Shown one piece after another: positions 1-8,199 of a stretch of 60,377 nt of DNA; the first letter of the stretch is position 1, and the number at the start of each line of letters is the position of its first letter. The notes beneath the pieces are model-generated. The model searched no databases and had not been told where the DNA came from. It worked only from the letters and a program-made list of their open reading frames with translations. The stretch comes from Oscillospiraceae bacterium (GTDB taxonomy: Bacteria > Bacillota > Clostridia > Oscillospirales > Oscillospiraceae), in the NCBI GenBank assembly GCA_015067785.1, contig SVLR01000011.1, positions 1-60,377 of the forward strand, written 5' to 3'. The position numbers and the translations under genes are program-made.

Positions 1-90
1 CGATCAGGCTGACTGAGGGATTGACACTATGAGAACAACCCCTCCGCCCAGTGTGCGCACTGGGCACCTCCCCTTACACAGGGGAGGCTT
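1..90. repeat. Family A repeat, left part cut by window start
   Basis: Contains the family A right half: CCCCTCC, then an inner palindrome (CCCAGTG-TGCG-CACTGGG), then CACCTCCCC-TTACACA-GGGGAGGCTT. The same outer frame recurs about twelve times in this window with different inner stems. No gene is seen here. Confidence 0.85.
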
Positions 91-129
91 GCCGCTGCGG
101 CGGGACTGGGCATAGCTAAAGCTTTTTGG

Positions 130-157
130 AACCACCAGCCGTGCTGGTGGTTTTCTA
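130..157 (+). terminator. Rho-independent terminator for an upstream plus-strand gene
   Basis: A hairpin AACCACCAG-CCGTG-CTGGTGGTT is followed by a short T run on the plus strand. The gene it serves would lie left of the window. Confidence 0.6.
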
Positions 158-166
158 TAAGCAATG

Positions 167-190
167 AAAAATGCACCCCGGTGGGGGTGC
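167..190 (-). terminator. rex terminator
   Basis: Just past the rex stop on the minus strand is a hairpin GCACCCC-CACC-GGGGTGC followed by five T. It is a normal intrinsic terminator. Confidence 0.8.
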
Positions 191-194
191 ACTT

Positions 195-815
195 CTATTT
201 CTTGATTTGTGCTTGCAGGTGCATAGATAGCACGGCAAGGGAGGTTGCCATATTTTCGTTCTGTACAAGGATGCCTTGGGGAACCTCCAAATGGGTGGGG
301 GCGAAGTTCCAGATCGCCTTGATGCCGCAATCGATCAGCTGATCGCAGACCTGCTGAGCGGCAGATGCCGGAACGGTGATGATCGCCATCAGCACATTGC
401 GCTCCCGGCAAAACTCCGGCAGGGCGGAGATCGGCAAAATCGGCTTTCCCTCTGCCTCTTTACAACAAGGCGCAACATCAAAGGCAGCTAAGATATTAAG
501 GCCATAGGCATCGAAGCCGCCATAGCCTAACAGCGCTTGACCTAATTTGCCTGCGCCAACCAAAATGGCATCGGTGGTATTGTCGTAGCCCAAGAAGCTG
601 CGGATGTCCTCCATAAGACCGGTACGCTCATAGCCAATTTTCGGTCTGCCGCCGTCGGACACTGCTGCCAAGTCCTTGCGGACCTGCACCTCGCCCATAT
701 TGAGCGCCGCGGCAATAGCAGTGGCAGAGATATACTGCACATCGAGCCCCTTCAAATAAGAAAGATAGCCGGGCAGTCGCTTCAGCACAGCCTTGGAAAT
801 CTCTTTTTTCTCCAT
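195..815 (-). CDS. rex: Redox-sensing transcriptional repressor Rex
   Basis: Rex senses the cytoplasmic NADH/NAD+ ratio and in anaerobes represses fermentation and hydrogen or butyrate pathway genes. The 206-residue product has an N-terminal winged helix (about residues 1-60, with the family-typical QVRKDLA at 44-50). A Rossmann domain follows with the dinucleotide motif GAGKLG at 87-92, and the C-terminal helix matches the domain-swapping helix of Rex dimers. I chose the ATG at 815 because AAGGAGA lies just upstream; an upstream in-frame start would add 20 residues that run into the promoter. It follows sigE on the same strand but has its own promoter and terminator. The family assignment is secure; the regulon is not visible here. 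Confidence 0.95.
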   Translation of the reverse strand: MEKKEISKAVLKRLPGYLSYLKGLDVQYISATAIAAALNMGEVQVRKDLAAVSDGGRPKIGYERTGLMEDIRSFLGYDNTTDAILVGAGKLGQALLGYGGFDAYGLNILAAFDVAPCCKEAEGKPILPISALPEFCRERNVLMAIITVPASAAQQVCDQLIDCGIKAIWNFAPTHLEVPQGILVQNENMATSLAVLSMHLQAQIKK

Positions 816-847
816 GGGGTCTTTCTCCTTTCGATACAGAATGATAT

Positions 848-894
848 CGATAAAATTCCATATCGATTTTATCACACTTTTTTTGGTTTAGCAA
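848..894 (-). promoter_or_regulatory. rex promoter with an overlapping inverted repeat
   Basis: Minus strand TTGCTA (894-889), 17 bp, TAAAAT (871-866), with an extended TG. An inverted repeat ATAAAAT-N9-ATTTTAT (850-872) overlaps the -10. It could be an operator, possibly for autoregulation, but it does not match the usual Rex site TTGTTAA-N4-TTAACAA well. The -35 overlaps the sigE stop codon. Confidence 0.6.
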
Positions 895-1595
895 GTGGTT
901 TGCCGGAGAATTTCCTTTTTTAGCCGGGACATGATCCGTTTTTCCAAGCGGGATATGTAGGATTGGGAGATCCCCATCTTGATGGCAACCTCCTTTTGGG
1001 TCAATTCCTGATAGCCATATAGACCGAATCGGAGGGTAACAATTTCCTTTTCCCGGCGGGGCAGCTGTCCCACCGCCCGGCGCAGAAGGTGCAGATCTAC
1101 CGCGTCCTCCAGGGGGCGCAGGATCATATCCTCCTCGGTACCCAGCACATCGGAAAGAAGCAGCTCATTTCCGTCATAGTCCATATTGATAGGCTCATCC
1201 AAGGACACCTCCGCCTTTTGGCAGGCGATCTTGCGTATATGCATTAAAATTTCGTTTTCGATGCAACGGGAGGCATAGGTGGCAAGCTTGATATTTTTAT
1301 CCCGCCGGTAGGTGCCCACCGCCTTCATAAGCCCGATGGTACCGATGGAAATTAAGTCCTCTAAGTTGACTCCGGTGTTTTCAAATCTTCTTGCGATAAA
1401 GACCACAAGCCGCAGATTGTGCTCTACTAAGAGGTCTCTTGCGCCTTCCTCTCCCCGCTCCAGCGCTTCCAGCGCCTGCTCCTCCTGCACTCCCTTCAGC
1501 GGCGGCGGCAGGATATCCGCGCCGCTTATGTAGTAAACGCTTTGAGGCTCTATAAAGCCCAGCTTTACCAAAAATGCCATCAGTCTTTCCATCAT
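888..1595 (-). CDS. sigE: Sporulation sigma factor SigE (pro-sigma-E, mother cell)
   Basis: Early mother-cell sigma factor of endospore formation, 235 residues. Region 2 is at about 56-126 ([15 protein letters not shown], then [13 protein letters not shown]). Region 4 ends in a helix-turn-helix at about 199-218 ([19 protein letters not shown]). The start ATG at 1595 overlaps the spoIIGA stop as ATGA, which is the normal coupling of protease and sigma factor; a longer reading frame runs back into spoIIGA and is rejected. Residues 1-20 correspond to the pro-sequence removed by SpoIIGA, with the cleavage region near VYYISG (20-25). That is somewhat shorter than the Bacillus subtilis pro-sequence of about 27 residues. 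No sigG follows; rex does. Confidence 0.96.
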   Translation of the reverse strand: MMERLMAFLVKLGFIEPQSVYYISGADILPPPLKGVQEEQALEALERGEEGARDLLVEHNLRLVVFIARRFENTGVNLEDLISIGTIGLMKAVGTYRRDKNIKLATYASRCIENEILMHIRKIACQKAEVSLDEPINMDYDGNELLLSDVLGTEEDMILRPLEDAVDLHLLRRAVGQLPRREKEIVTLRFGLYGYQELTQKEVAIKMGISQSYISRLEKRIMSRLKKEILRQTTC

Positions 1596-2353
1596 AGAAC
1601 TCCCCCCGTTAATGCTTGATATTCCGTATTTTCTCCCAATCCCTCCGGAGCAAATGCCACGGTTTTTGCACCCTGCCAAGTACCGATCCTTACATTTTGC
1701 AGCCGCAATGCCAGCAGCATTCCTCCTTCCTTCCCCACTGCCCGGTAGGGCACAAGCCGCAGTCCCGGTAGCTTTCCAATGGTGCCTACCGGGTCATAAA
1801 GCTCCTTTTCTGTCAGTCCCGTTAGCCGTTTTGCCGCTCCGAGACCGATGATGAGCACCGGCTGTCCGGTGATGGGATCGCGGAGGGTATTTCCGGTGTC
1901 ACGGAGAGCCGTGAGCTTTATTCTATTCTCTCCATAGCAAAGCTCCACCGGGAGAAATTCCTTTCCCAGCTTTCCGCGGAAGCCGAAAATGCACAGCGCC
2001 GCCACAGCCAATGCCGCTCCAAGAAGACCCCAAAAGCTGCCGCTACTTCCCATTGCCACACCGCCCAGCGCCATACTCAGAAGATAGAATAGGAAAATCC
2101 TGCGGATGGCATTCCTCTGAAAACCGAAGGCAACACCGCCCATAATAAGAAGGCACACCGTCCGCCACAGAGTGTTTCCCAAGAAGGAAAAGCCGGGCAT
2201 AAGGGTAGCAATTGCGTAAAGGGAACCTAACAGCGCAGAAAGGGCAGCGCGACCTTTTTGGGGTGGATGGCCTGCCAGGCGGTTTGTGCCGAGAAGCAGC
2301 AGGAAATCCACGAAAAAGTTAAGAATAAGCAGGATATCCAAGTAAATTACCAC
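1592..2353 (-). CDS. spoIIGA: Sigma-E processing peptidase SpoIIGA
   Basis: Membrane aspartic protease that matures pro-sigma-E after a signal from the forespore. The 253-residue product has about five hydrophobic segments in the first 125 residues. A cytoplasmic protease domain follows with the catalytic Asp in DTGN (152-155), followed by [10 protein letters not shown] as in the family. The start is GTG at 2353, preceded by AAAGGAGG at good spacing; an ATG two bases upstream is out of frame and stops at once. It is translationally coupled to sigE. In Bacillus this operon is switched on by Spo0A~P; I see no convincing Spo0A box upstream. Confidence 0.93.
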   Translation of the reverse strand: MVIYLDILLILNFFVDFLLLLGTNRLAGHPPQKGRAALSALLGSLYAIATLMPGFSFLGNTLWRTVCLLIMGGVAFGFQRNAIRRIFLFYLLSMALGGVAMGSSGSFWGLLGAALAVAALCIFGFRGKLGKEFLPVELCYGENRIKLTALRDTGNTLRDPITGQPVLIIGLGAAKRLTGLTEKELYDPVGTIGKLPGLRLVPYRAVGKEGGMLLALRLQNVRIGTWQGAKTVAFAPEGLGENTEYQALTGGVL

Positions 2354-2481
2354 ATTTTTGCCTCCTTTCCGTATCTATATCATAATCGGACAGGCACAAA
2401 AATGCAGTCGGTTTCCTGCCCGTGTTCTCATCCCTAAACCGCCCCAAGAAGCCTATCTTCTCCCCTTTTTGCTCTGTACAC

Positions 2482-2516
2482 AAAAAATGCGGCAGCTGAA
2501 AAAATCAGCTGCCGCA
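2482..2516 (-). terminator. Terminator of the cobW-rarA-DUF951 operon
   Basis: Perfect 12-bp stem TGCGGCAGCTGA / TCAGCTGCCGCA with a 5-nt loop, followed on the minus strand by six T. It separates this operon from spoIIGA. Confidence 0.85.
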
Positions 2517-2568
2517 CTATTGTGTCGATGGATTTTTATTTGACATCGCTATATAAAGTTGTAAGGGA

Positions 2569-2650
2569 AACGGATCCTTCGACTCCCTTCGGTCGCTCAG
2601 GATGACAAATGCGGTAGATAGCTGTCAACTGTCAATTGTCAATTGTCCGT
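2569..2650. repeat. Half family B repeat plus heptamer repeats
   Basis: ACGGATCCTTCGACTCCC and GGTCGCTCAGGATGACA form the right half of family B. Next come heptamers of the CAATTGT/CAACTGT type (about 2624-2648), which run into the 3' end of the DUF951 gene and encode its last residues and stop. Confidence 0.8.
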
Positions 2651-2825
2651 TTGGGATAATCTGGCGGATGTTCTTTTCTGCCTTAAAGCGGGGGGTCATA
2701 ATTTCGTGACCGCAGCCCATGCAGCGAAGGCGGAAATCCGCGCCTATTCTCAGCACCAGCCACCGTTTTTCTCCACAGGGATGCGCCTTTTTCATCACAA
2801 GAATATCGCCTAATTGTACATTCAT
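2625..2825 (-). CDS. DUF951 family protein
   Basis: Small 66-residue cytoplasmic protein of the widespread Firmicutes DUF951 family. It shows the typical opening (LGDILVMKKAHPCG), a CMGCGH motif that could bind zinc with the upstream Cys, and an RFKAEKNIR segment. Its biochemical role is not established. The ATG overlaps the rarA stop as ATGA and has GGGAGAAAAGAA upstream, so it is translationally coupled. The C-terminal residues NGQLTIDS are encoded by the TTGACAA heptamer repeat, which also supplies the stop; relatives normally end earlier, near the KAEK segment. The tail is therefore probably a neutral addition. Confidence 0.88.
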   Translation of the reverse strand: MNVQLGDILVMKKAHPCGEKRWLVLRIGADFRLRCMGCGHEIMTPRFKAEKNIRQIIPNGQLTIDS

Positions 2826-4090
2826 TTCTTTTCTCCCTTGATCGCTTCCCAGTACTGCTTTGCCGCCTGCTCTAACTTATTATTGCCGTACTCATAATAA
2901 GTCGTGCCCACCAGCTCGTCAGGCAAATACTGCTGCGCTACCCAATTGCCGGGGAAATTGTGGGGATACTGGTAGTTTTGGGCACGCTCCTGGGTGTAGG
3001 TATCAGCGTGGACATTCTGCAGATGCCGGGGAAAATCCCCCACTTTTCCCCGTCTGACATCCTCCAGCGCCGCATCAAGGGCAATGTGCCCCGTATTGGA
3101 TTTAGGCGAGGTCGCCATCAGCACCGCTGCATCTCCCAAGGGAATTCGGGCTTCCGGCATACCCAGCATCAGCGCCGCGTCTACGCAGGATTTGACGATG
3201 GGAATGATCATCGGGTAAGCAAGCCCCACATCCTCTGCGGCAATGACCATCAGCCGCCGGCAGGCCGCCTGCATCTGCCCCGCCTCCAGAAGCCGGGCTA
3301 AGTAATGCACCGCCGCATCCGGGTCAGAGCCGCGGATGGATTTTTGCAGCGCCGAGAGAAGATCATAGAAGTTGTCCCCTGCCCGGTCTGCCCGCATTGC
3401 GCTCTTTTGGGTCACCATTTGGGCATCTTTGAGGGTCAGCGTCAGCACACCGTTCTTGGGCTGAGAGGCGGAAAACAGCACCTCGATGGCGTTGAGCGCC
3501 TTTCGCACATCTCCGCCGCAGGCCCCTGCGATATAGGCAAGTGCCCCCGGCTCTTCCTCGGCTTTCACGCCGTTGCGCTCCTCCAAGAATTTCACCGCCC
3601 GGTCGATGGCCTGCCGGGAGGCAGCGGCATCTAACTGCTTAAATTCAAAGACGGTGCTGCGGCTGAGGATGGCGTTAAAGACATAGAAATAGGGGTTTTC
3701 CGTGGTGGAGGCGATGAGGGTAATTTTGCCGTTTTCGATATACTCAAGGAGGGACTGCTGCTGCTTTTTATTAAAGGACTGAATCTCATCCAAGTAAAGC
3801 AGTACCCCATTGGGCGCCATAAGGGTGTCCAGCTGGGCAACGATGTTTTTAATATCCGCAGTAGAAGCGGTGGTGGCGTTGAGGGTATAGAGAGTGCGGT
3901 TTGTCTGCTTGGCAATAATGCTGGCAACGGTGGTCTTGCCGGTGCCGCTGGGGCCGTAGAAGATCATATTGGGGATATTCCCCGACTCCACCAGCCGCCG
4001 CAGGATGGCGCCTTTGCCTAATATATGGCTCTGTCCGTAGACCTCGTCCAGCGTCTCCGGGCGGAGAATGTCAGCAAGGGGCTGATACAT
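2822..4090 (-). CDS. rarA: Replication-associated recombination ATPase RarA (MgsA)
   Basis: AAA+ ATPase of the clamp-loader clade that acts at stalled or gapped replication forks. Its 422 residues are full length. Motifs are Walker A GPSGTGKT (46-53), Walker B LLYLDEIQ (97-104), sensor ASTTENP (127-133) and an arginine finger in LSRS (142-145). The C-terminal MgsA-type tetramerisation domain follows (PDAAVHYLARLLEAG onward, ending in a QYLPDELVG segment). The start has GAGGAGGGGG upstream. It sits 16 bp after the first CobW-like gene and overlaps the DUF951 gene, so one transcript is likely. I see no functional link between fork repair and the metal GTPases beyond co-transcription. Confidence 0.95.
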   Translation of the reverse strand: MYQPLADILRPETLDEVYGQSHILGKGAILRRLVESGNIPNMIFYGPSGTGKTTVASIIAKQTNRTLYTLNATTASTADIKNIVAQLDTLMAPNGVLLYLDEIQSFNKKQQQSLLEYIENGKITLIASTTENPYFYVFNAILSRSTVFEFKQLDAAASRQAIDRAVKFLEERNGVKAEEEPGALAYIAGACGGDVRKALNAIEVLFSASQPKNGVLTLTLKDAQMVTQKSAMRADRAGDNFYDLLSALQKSIRGSDPDAAVHYLARLLEAGQMQAACRRLMVIAAEDVGLAYPMIIPIVKSCVDAALMLGMPEARIPLGDAAVLMATSPKSNTGHIALDAALEDVRRGKVGDFPRHLQNVHADTYTQERAQNYQYPHNFPGNWVAQQYLPDELVGTTYYEYGNNKLEQAAKQYWEAIKGEKK

Positions 4091-4106
4091 ACGACCCCCT
4101 CCTCTC

Positions 4107-5051
4107 TTACATAAATGTGGCTACATCGGGAATGGCAGGCTCAGCAGGTTTAATGGATACTGCCGTCAAAACAGGGCCCATAGTGTCCCCGAACAGGGTG
4201 TGGACCTCGGCAGAAACGGTGGCCTCCACCGTGATCCAGGAACGGGGCTCCAAGTTTTGCGCGCCGGGGAATTTGCAGGGCACACCGCAAAACTGGATGT
4301 CGTCCTCGCAGCAGGTCATTACAAACCGACCGGGGGCGAACATATTCTCCTTAAAACGGCGGAGCTTTGCCACCTGCGCCTTAAAGATCACAGTTTTCCC
4401 GTGGTATTTTTCCGGCTCTTCGGAGGCATCCCGATACCACAGGGCATAGTCCCGATCTTCGATTTTGATGACCGGCGCGTTAATGTCAAAGGGCAGCGGG
4501 TCTTCGATCTCGTCAAACTGGGTGCTGCCGTCCAAGTAATCGTACAGAATATCCGTACCCCGGGAGGCAGCCCGGACGATCTTATGATAGGGCATCACAT
4601 CCGCACCGGGCTTAAGGCGGTTAAAAACCACCATTTGGGCGCCCATCAGCTTGTCCATCATTAAGTTACGCATATTGGCGTTATAGGAAAGGAAAGTAGT
4701 GCTGTCGGCAAACATCACTTCCTGGACAACCTCCCAGTTTTCGGGGAGCTTGCCGTAGAAGCTTGAAACCAACTGCATACCGTTGAGCTCCGCAACTACC
4801 CGCTCCGCGTTGTGCTTTTTCTGCAGGGCAAGAAGCTGCTCCGGGGTGATGGCGGTCTGATCCACTACCTCTAAATAGACATTTTGATGGGGATAGGCGG
4901 AGAGATCGTACTCCTCGTCTCCCTCCTCGCAAATGAGAAGGAGCGTCCGCTCCCCGGCATTGAAGCGGGGATCACAAAGGGTCTCCTGAATGAATTTGGT
5001 CTTACCGGAGTCCAAAAAGCCGGTAAACACATAGACGGGAATGACACGCAT
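4107..5051 (-). CDS. CobW/G3E-type GTPase with a C-terminal DUF1980-like domain
   Basis: P-loop GTPase of the G3E (CobW/ZNG1/HypB) class, 314 residues, probably a metal chaperone or insertase. It has P-loop GFLDSGKT at 11-18. A degenerate guanine-specificity region NRLKPGAD at 144-151 stands where NKxD is usual, and there is no CxCC metal motif. The C-terminal 130 residues (from about 185) do not look like the usual CobW_C domain. They resemble the TIGR03943/YcgQ-type (DUF1980) domain, with CCEDDIQFCGVPC-like cysteines that may hold metal. The gene starts 2 bp after the His-rich paralogue, with GGAG before the ATG. Together they look like a paired metal-delivery system; the metal is unknown. 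Confidence 0.85.
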   Translation of the reverse strand: MRVIPVYVFTGFLDSGKTKFIQETLCDPRFNAGERTLLLICEEGDEEYDLSAYPHQNVYLEVVDQTAITPEQLLALQKKHNAERVVAELNGMQLVSSFYGKLPENWEVVQEVMFADSTTFLSYNANMRNLMMDKLMGAQMVVFNRLKPGADVMPYHKIVRAASRGTDILYDYLDGSTQFDEIEDPLPFDINAPVIKIEDRDYALWYRDASEEPEKYHGKTVIFKAQVAKLRRFKENMFAPGRFVMTCCEDDIQFCGVPCKFPGAQNLEPRSWITVEATVSAEVHTLFGDTMGPVLTAVSIKPAEPAIPDVATFM

Positions 5052-5053
5052 AT

Positions 5054-6214
5054 TTACACTCCAAACAAAGCTTTGATCTTTTCTTCGTCGATCTTTGCGC
5101 CGATGACACAGAGCTTTCCGGTAACACCGGCACCGCCAACGCGGATATTATGCTCCTCGGGCACATAGTCAAAGTGGAGCCAATTGCCATCCATACCGGG
5201 GACAATGCCCTTTGCACGGAGGACTGTGCCGCAAGCGCCTTCATCGAAGGTGTGCAGGATGCTGTGAAGCTCACTTTCGGTAAATTTCTTGGCAGTCTCT
5301 ACGCCCCAAGCAGTGAAGGCTTCGTCTGCGTGGTGATGGTGATGGTCATGGTGATCGTGGTCGTGACCGCAGCAGCAGCCATCCTCGTGGTGATGGTGCT
5401 CGTCCTCGTGGTGGTGACCGCAGCAATGTCCATCCTCGTGATGGTGATGGTGCTCGCCCTCGTGGTGGTGACCGCAGCAATGTCCATCCTCGTGGTGATG
5501 GTGCTCGCCTTCGTGGTGATGACCGCAGCAATGTCCATCCTCGTGATGGTGATGCTCGCCTTCGTGATCGTGACCGCAGCAACAATGGTGGTCATCCTGC
5601 AGCTTTTCCATAAAGGCGGCGATGGTATCTGCGCCTTCCATTGCATCCGCAAGCTGCTTTCCGGTCAGCTCCTCCCAAGGGGTGGTGATGACGGTGCAGG
5701 TAGGGTTCTGCTCCCGAATCAGGTCGGCGGCAGCCTTCAGCTTTTCCGGGGCAATGCCGGCTGTTCGGGACAGAATAATAGCATTGGCGGACTGAATCTG
5801 GTTATTATAGAACTCACCGAAGTTACGCATATAGCTCTTAACCTTGGTGGCGTCCGCAACGGTCACTTTATAGGCGATCTCCACGCCGTCTACCTTTTCT
5901 ACCGCAGCGATCACATCGGAGAGCTTGCCCACACCGGAGGGCTCGATGATGATGCGGTCAGGGGCATAGGTAGCCATAACCTGCTCCATCGCCTTGCCGA
6001 AATCGCCGACTAAGCTGCAGCAGATACAGCCGGAGTTCATCTCCCGGATCTCCACACCTGCCTCCTGCAAGAAGCCGCCGTCAATGCCGATCTCGCCAAA
6101 TTCGTTCTCGATCAGCACGATCTTCTGTCCGGCATAGAATTCTTTCAGCATTTTCTTAATGAGGGTAGTCTTTCCGGCACCTAAAAAGCCGGAGAAAATA
6201 TCTACTTTCGTCAT
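5054..6214 (-). CDS. CobW/ZNG1-type metallochaperone GTPase with a His/Cys-rich repeat insert
   Basis: G3E GTPase, 386 residues. It has P-loop GFLGAGKTT (9-17), the metal-binding CxCC motif GCICC (62-66), a Walker B/switch region IIIEPSG (88-94) and a CobW C-terminal domain (about 301-386). Between them, residues 209-295 hold about 42 His and 12 Cys in four tandem units of 17-18 residues (EGEHHHHEDGHCCGHHH type at 218-234, 235-251, 252-269, 270-286). Such inserts store or buffer Zn, Ni or Co in related proteins. This one is unusually long and regular and is still visible as a roughly 51-bp DNA tandem repeat. Promoter and AAGGAAGG are upstream. The antisense strand of the insert is open but is a composition artefact. 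Confidence 0.93.
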   Translation of the reverse strand: MTKVDIFSGFLGAGKTTLIKKMLKEFYAGQKIVLIENEFGEIGIDGGFLQEAGVEIREMNSGCICCSLVGDFGKAMEQVMATYAPDRIIIEPSGVGKLSDVIAAVEKVDGVEIAYKVTVADATKVKSYMRNFGEFYNNQIQSANAIILSRTAGIAPEKLKAAADLIREQNPTCTVITTPWEELTGKQLADAMEGADTIAAFMEKLQDDHHCCCGHDHEGEHHHHEDGHCCGHHHEGEHHHHEDGHCCGHHHEGEHHHHHEDGHCCGHHHEDEHHHHEDGCCCGHDHDHHDHHHHHADEAFTAWGVETAKKFTESELHSILHTFDEGACGTVLRAKGIVPGMDGNWLHFDYVPEEHNIRVGGAGVTGKLCVIGAKIDEEKIKALFGV

Positions 6215-6249
6215 AAAGGTACACCTTCCTTTGTATTTTCGTACCTACT

Positions 6250-6278
6250 ATTATAGCACATTCATTCGGAAATGACAA
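6250..6278 (-). promoter_or_regulatory. Promoter of the cobW-cobW-rarA-DUF951 operon
   Basis: Minus strand TTGTCA (6278-6273), 17 bp, TATAAT (6255-6250), with TGTGC before the -10. It is a near-consensus sigma-A promoter. I found no clear Zur-type palindrome. Confidence 0.75.
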
Positions 6279-6383
6279 CCAAAAAATACAATTCTCTTCG
6301 ACAGCTTTCCCTTGAAAAGCTGTCCTTTTTCGAATTAGTATAAGCGCAGGCGGTCATTCCTCCCCGAATGCGACAAACCGCCC

Positions 6384-6424
6384 AAAAAAGGGACTTGCTA
6401 CTTTTCGTAACAAGTCCCGTTTTT
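6384..6424. terminator. Bidirectional terminator downstream of sipL
   Basis: Stem GGGACTTG / CAAGTCCC (6390-6397 and 6411-6418) with an A run before and a T run after, so it can work on either strand. On the minus strand it would end transcripts from sipL. A second hairpin (6300-6324) and a GGCGGT/ACCGCC pairing (about 6347-6382) lie nearby. Confidence 0.75.
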
Positions 6425-6426
6425 TA

Positions 6427-6664
6427 TTCGACAAAGATGCTTTGACGCATTATGGTACTTTCTTGTTTCGCCAAGAAAGTACCCAAAGAATGCGCCATAG
6501 GGGAGGATTTGAGTTGTTTGCTCCCGCAAACAAAGCCACCTCCCCTATGTACCCCTCCAGGCCCGCCTCATTGGAAGATAAGAAAAATGTTTCGGTGCAG
6601 TAAATGGTGACCCCTTTGGAATCCCCGGTGCGGAGGACAATTATCAATTATCAATTGTCAATTT
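6427..6664. repeat. Family E repeat copy 1 plus heptamers
   Basis: On the minus strand it begins CCGCACCGGGGATTCCAAAG and ends with a TACTTTCTTG / CAAGAAAGTA hairpin (about 6458-6483). The same two ends occur at about 49494-49602. The interior differs and includes a CCTCCCCTAT palindrome pair. Heptamers at 6642-6664 abut the sipL stop. A 65-codon open frame here is not credible as a gene. Confidence 0.65.
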
Positions 6665-8134
6665 TTAATTAATAGGTATGATGAGCATCGTATCGACACC
6701 GGGGGCATCTGCCAAATTGTTGGCTTTTTGGATGGCGGCTACCGTTGTGCCGCTTCCCTTGGCGATGTCCCAAAGGGACTGCTCCCCGGCTCTGCGAAGA
6801 ATCAAGCTGGGGCGGTCCGGGTCTTTTGCCTTTTCTTCCCCATAGGTGATGCCCAAAAGGGTGGGCGCTGCCCATTCCTTTACCGTCATTTCCCGGGCGC
6901 TGAGCTGACCTGTGACGGTCACACCGGCGCCAGTGGGGGCGGTATAGATATCCTCCACATCCCATAGGAGTGTGGGTATTACGGTATCGTCGGTGGGCAT
7001 TGGGATACTAAGCTCCCATCTGCCCGGCTCGCCACGGAGATTGCCCTCCGGATCCGTATAGAGAAGCTGACACCAGCCGGGCTGGATGAATGCCTGCTCC
7101 GATCGGTCCAGCATCCCCTGCCCCGGATAAACTGCCGCATCCAGCACCTGTCCCTCGCAGGCAAGGGTCGTTTCCATAGCGGCGCTGTGGGTAGTCATCT
7201 GCAACACCGAGGGCAGCACCGTTTCCTCCCGGTGGAGCGTTACCTCCCGGGAAAGGCTGTAACCGTCCTCGGGGAGAGTGACCGTCTGCGTATCGCAGAT
7301 CTGATACTGCCCCGTGACCGCGCATTGGAAGGTCCATTTGTCCTCCTCGCTGCGGGTTGCCTCCATGGAGGTGACCATCGGAATGATAAAGGCATCTGCC
7401 GTATCCTCATAGCTTTGGTCTAACTCCGCAAACTGGGAAAACGGCATTTGCATATCATAACTTTCCACCTTGCCGTCCCGGAGACCAAGCATATGCAGCT
7501 TCAGCTCCCCGCGAAATACCAATTTGTCCCCCATAACCCGCTTTTCGGTCATTTGCGGTACCGCTTCGTAGCGAAGCCACTTTTCCATATTCGGTAAGTT
7601 TTCCCCATCCTCCAGCGTAAAGGTATGTTCCCCCGCCTCCCGGATGATGGTCAAGGGATAAGTATTCGTCAGTAGTTCTATATTCCCGTCCTCACGGGGG
7701 ATCGGCAGGTCTGCCGTCTGCTTACAGTAGGCTTGGGCAGTGATGCAGACATTGGCGCTGACCATGATCTTCCGGTCGGAGATGAGCCGGGCTTCCAGCT
7801 CCGTAAGGCTCCCCCAGGCGCATATCTTCCCCTCCCGACCGGGGTCGGGAAAATCCCATTTCAGCTTAAAGGGGATCCATTCCTCCAGGGTCTGCACCTG
7901 ACCGGTTTCTGCAGCGCTGTAGGCGATAAATACCAGCACACCGCCGCTGACGGACATCCCGCTGCCCCGCCATTCCTTACTGCGCAGCAGCACCTGACCC
8001 CAGGCGGCGATCACCGATGCCGCATCCGGGGCATTCTCCCCAAGACGGATCTCCTTTGTCTCCTCACAGCATTTGCTTTCGCTGTGGATCGGCTGCATAA
8101 GCTGCAGCGGCATTTTGTCAAATTGCAGATCCAT
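6665..8134 (-). CDS. sipL: SipL-like spore morphogenesis protein (DUF3794 and LysM)
   Basis: The 489-residue product carries SPOCS (DUF3794) type domains through most of its length and a C-terminal LysM domain (last 45 residues, LWDIAKGSGTTVAAIQKANN, then a DTMLIIPI end). This is the architecture of SipL, which in Clostridioides difficile binds SpoIVA through LysM and is needed to build the spore coat around the forespore. I take ATG 8134, 11 nt after AAGGAG; a GTG four codons upstream would overlap the ribosome site. It lies 65 bp after a small membrane protein gene on the same strand, behind a possible sigma-E promoter. DUF3794 proteins also occur in other spore coat roles, so the name rests on domain order. 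Confidence 0.82.
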   Translation of the reverse strand: MDLQFDKMPLQLMQPIHSESKCCEETKEIRLGENAPDAASVIAAWGQVLLRSKEWRGSGMSVSGGVLVFIAYSAAETGQVQTLEEWIPFKLKWDFPDPGREGKICAWGSLTELEARLISDRKIMVSANVCITAQAYCKQTADLPIPREDGNIELLTNTYPLTIIREAGEHTFTLEDGENLPNMEKWLRYEAVPQMTEKRVMGDKLVFRGELKLHMLGLRDGKVESYDMQMPFSQFAELDQSYEDTADAFIIPMVTSMEATRSEEDKWTFQCAVTGQYQICDTQTVTLPEDGYSLSREVTLHREETVLPSVLQMTTHSAAMETTLACEGQVLDAAVYPGQGMLDRSEQAFIQPGWCQLLYTDPEGNLRGEPGRWELSIPMPTDDTVIPTLLWDVEDIYTAPTGAGVTVTGQLSAREMTVKEWAAPTLLGITYGEEKAKDPDRPSLILRRAGEQSLWDIAKGSGTTVAAIQKANNLADAPGVDTMLIIPIN

Positions 8135-8199
8135 AAGTAGACACACTCCTTATCCGGTTTTCTACTAAAGGATATTCACCTTTGGACAAGGATATGCCA

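Noticed and set aside
2622..2650. Heptamer arrays as a possible CRISPR or direct-repeat array
   Set aside because: Units are 7 bp with no spacers and occur at many loci next to gene ends. No cas gene is present in the window.
5150..6013. Long open frame opposite the His-rich GTPase gene
   Set aside because: It arises because CAC/CAT-rich codons read as Val/Met on the other strand. It has no ribosome site, and the product is a Val-rich composition artefact.
6450..6647. 65-codon frame on the minus strand
   Set aside because: It lies wholly within a family E repeat, starts in heptamers and has no ribosome site or similarity.
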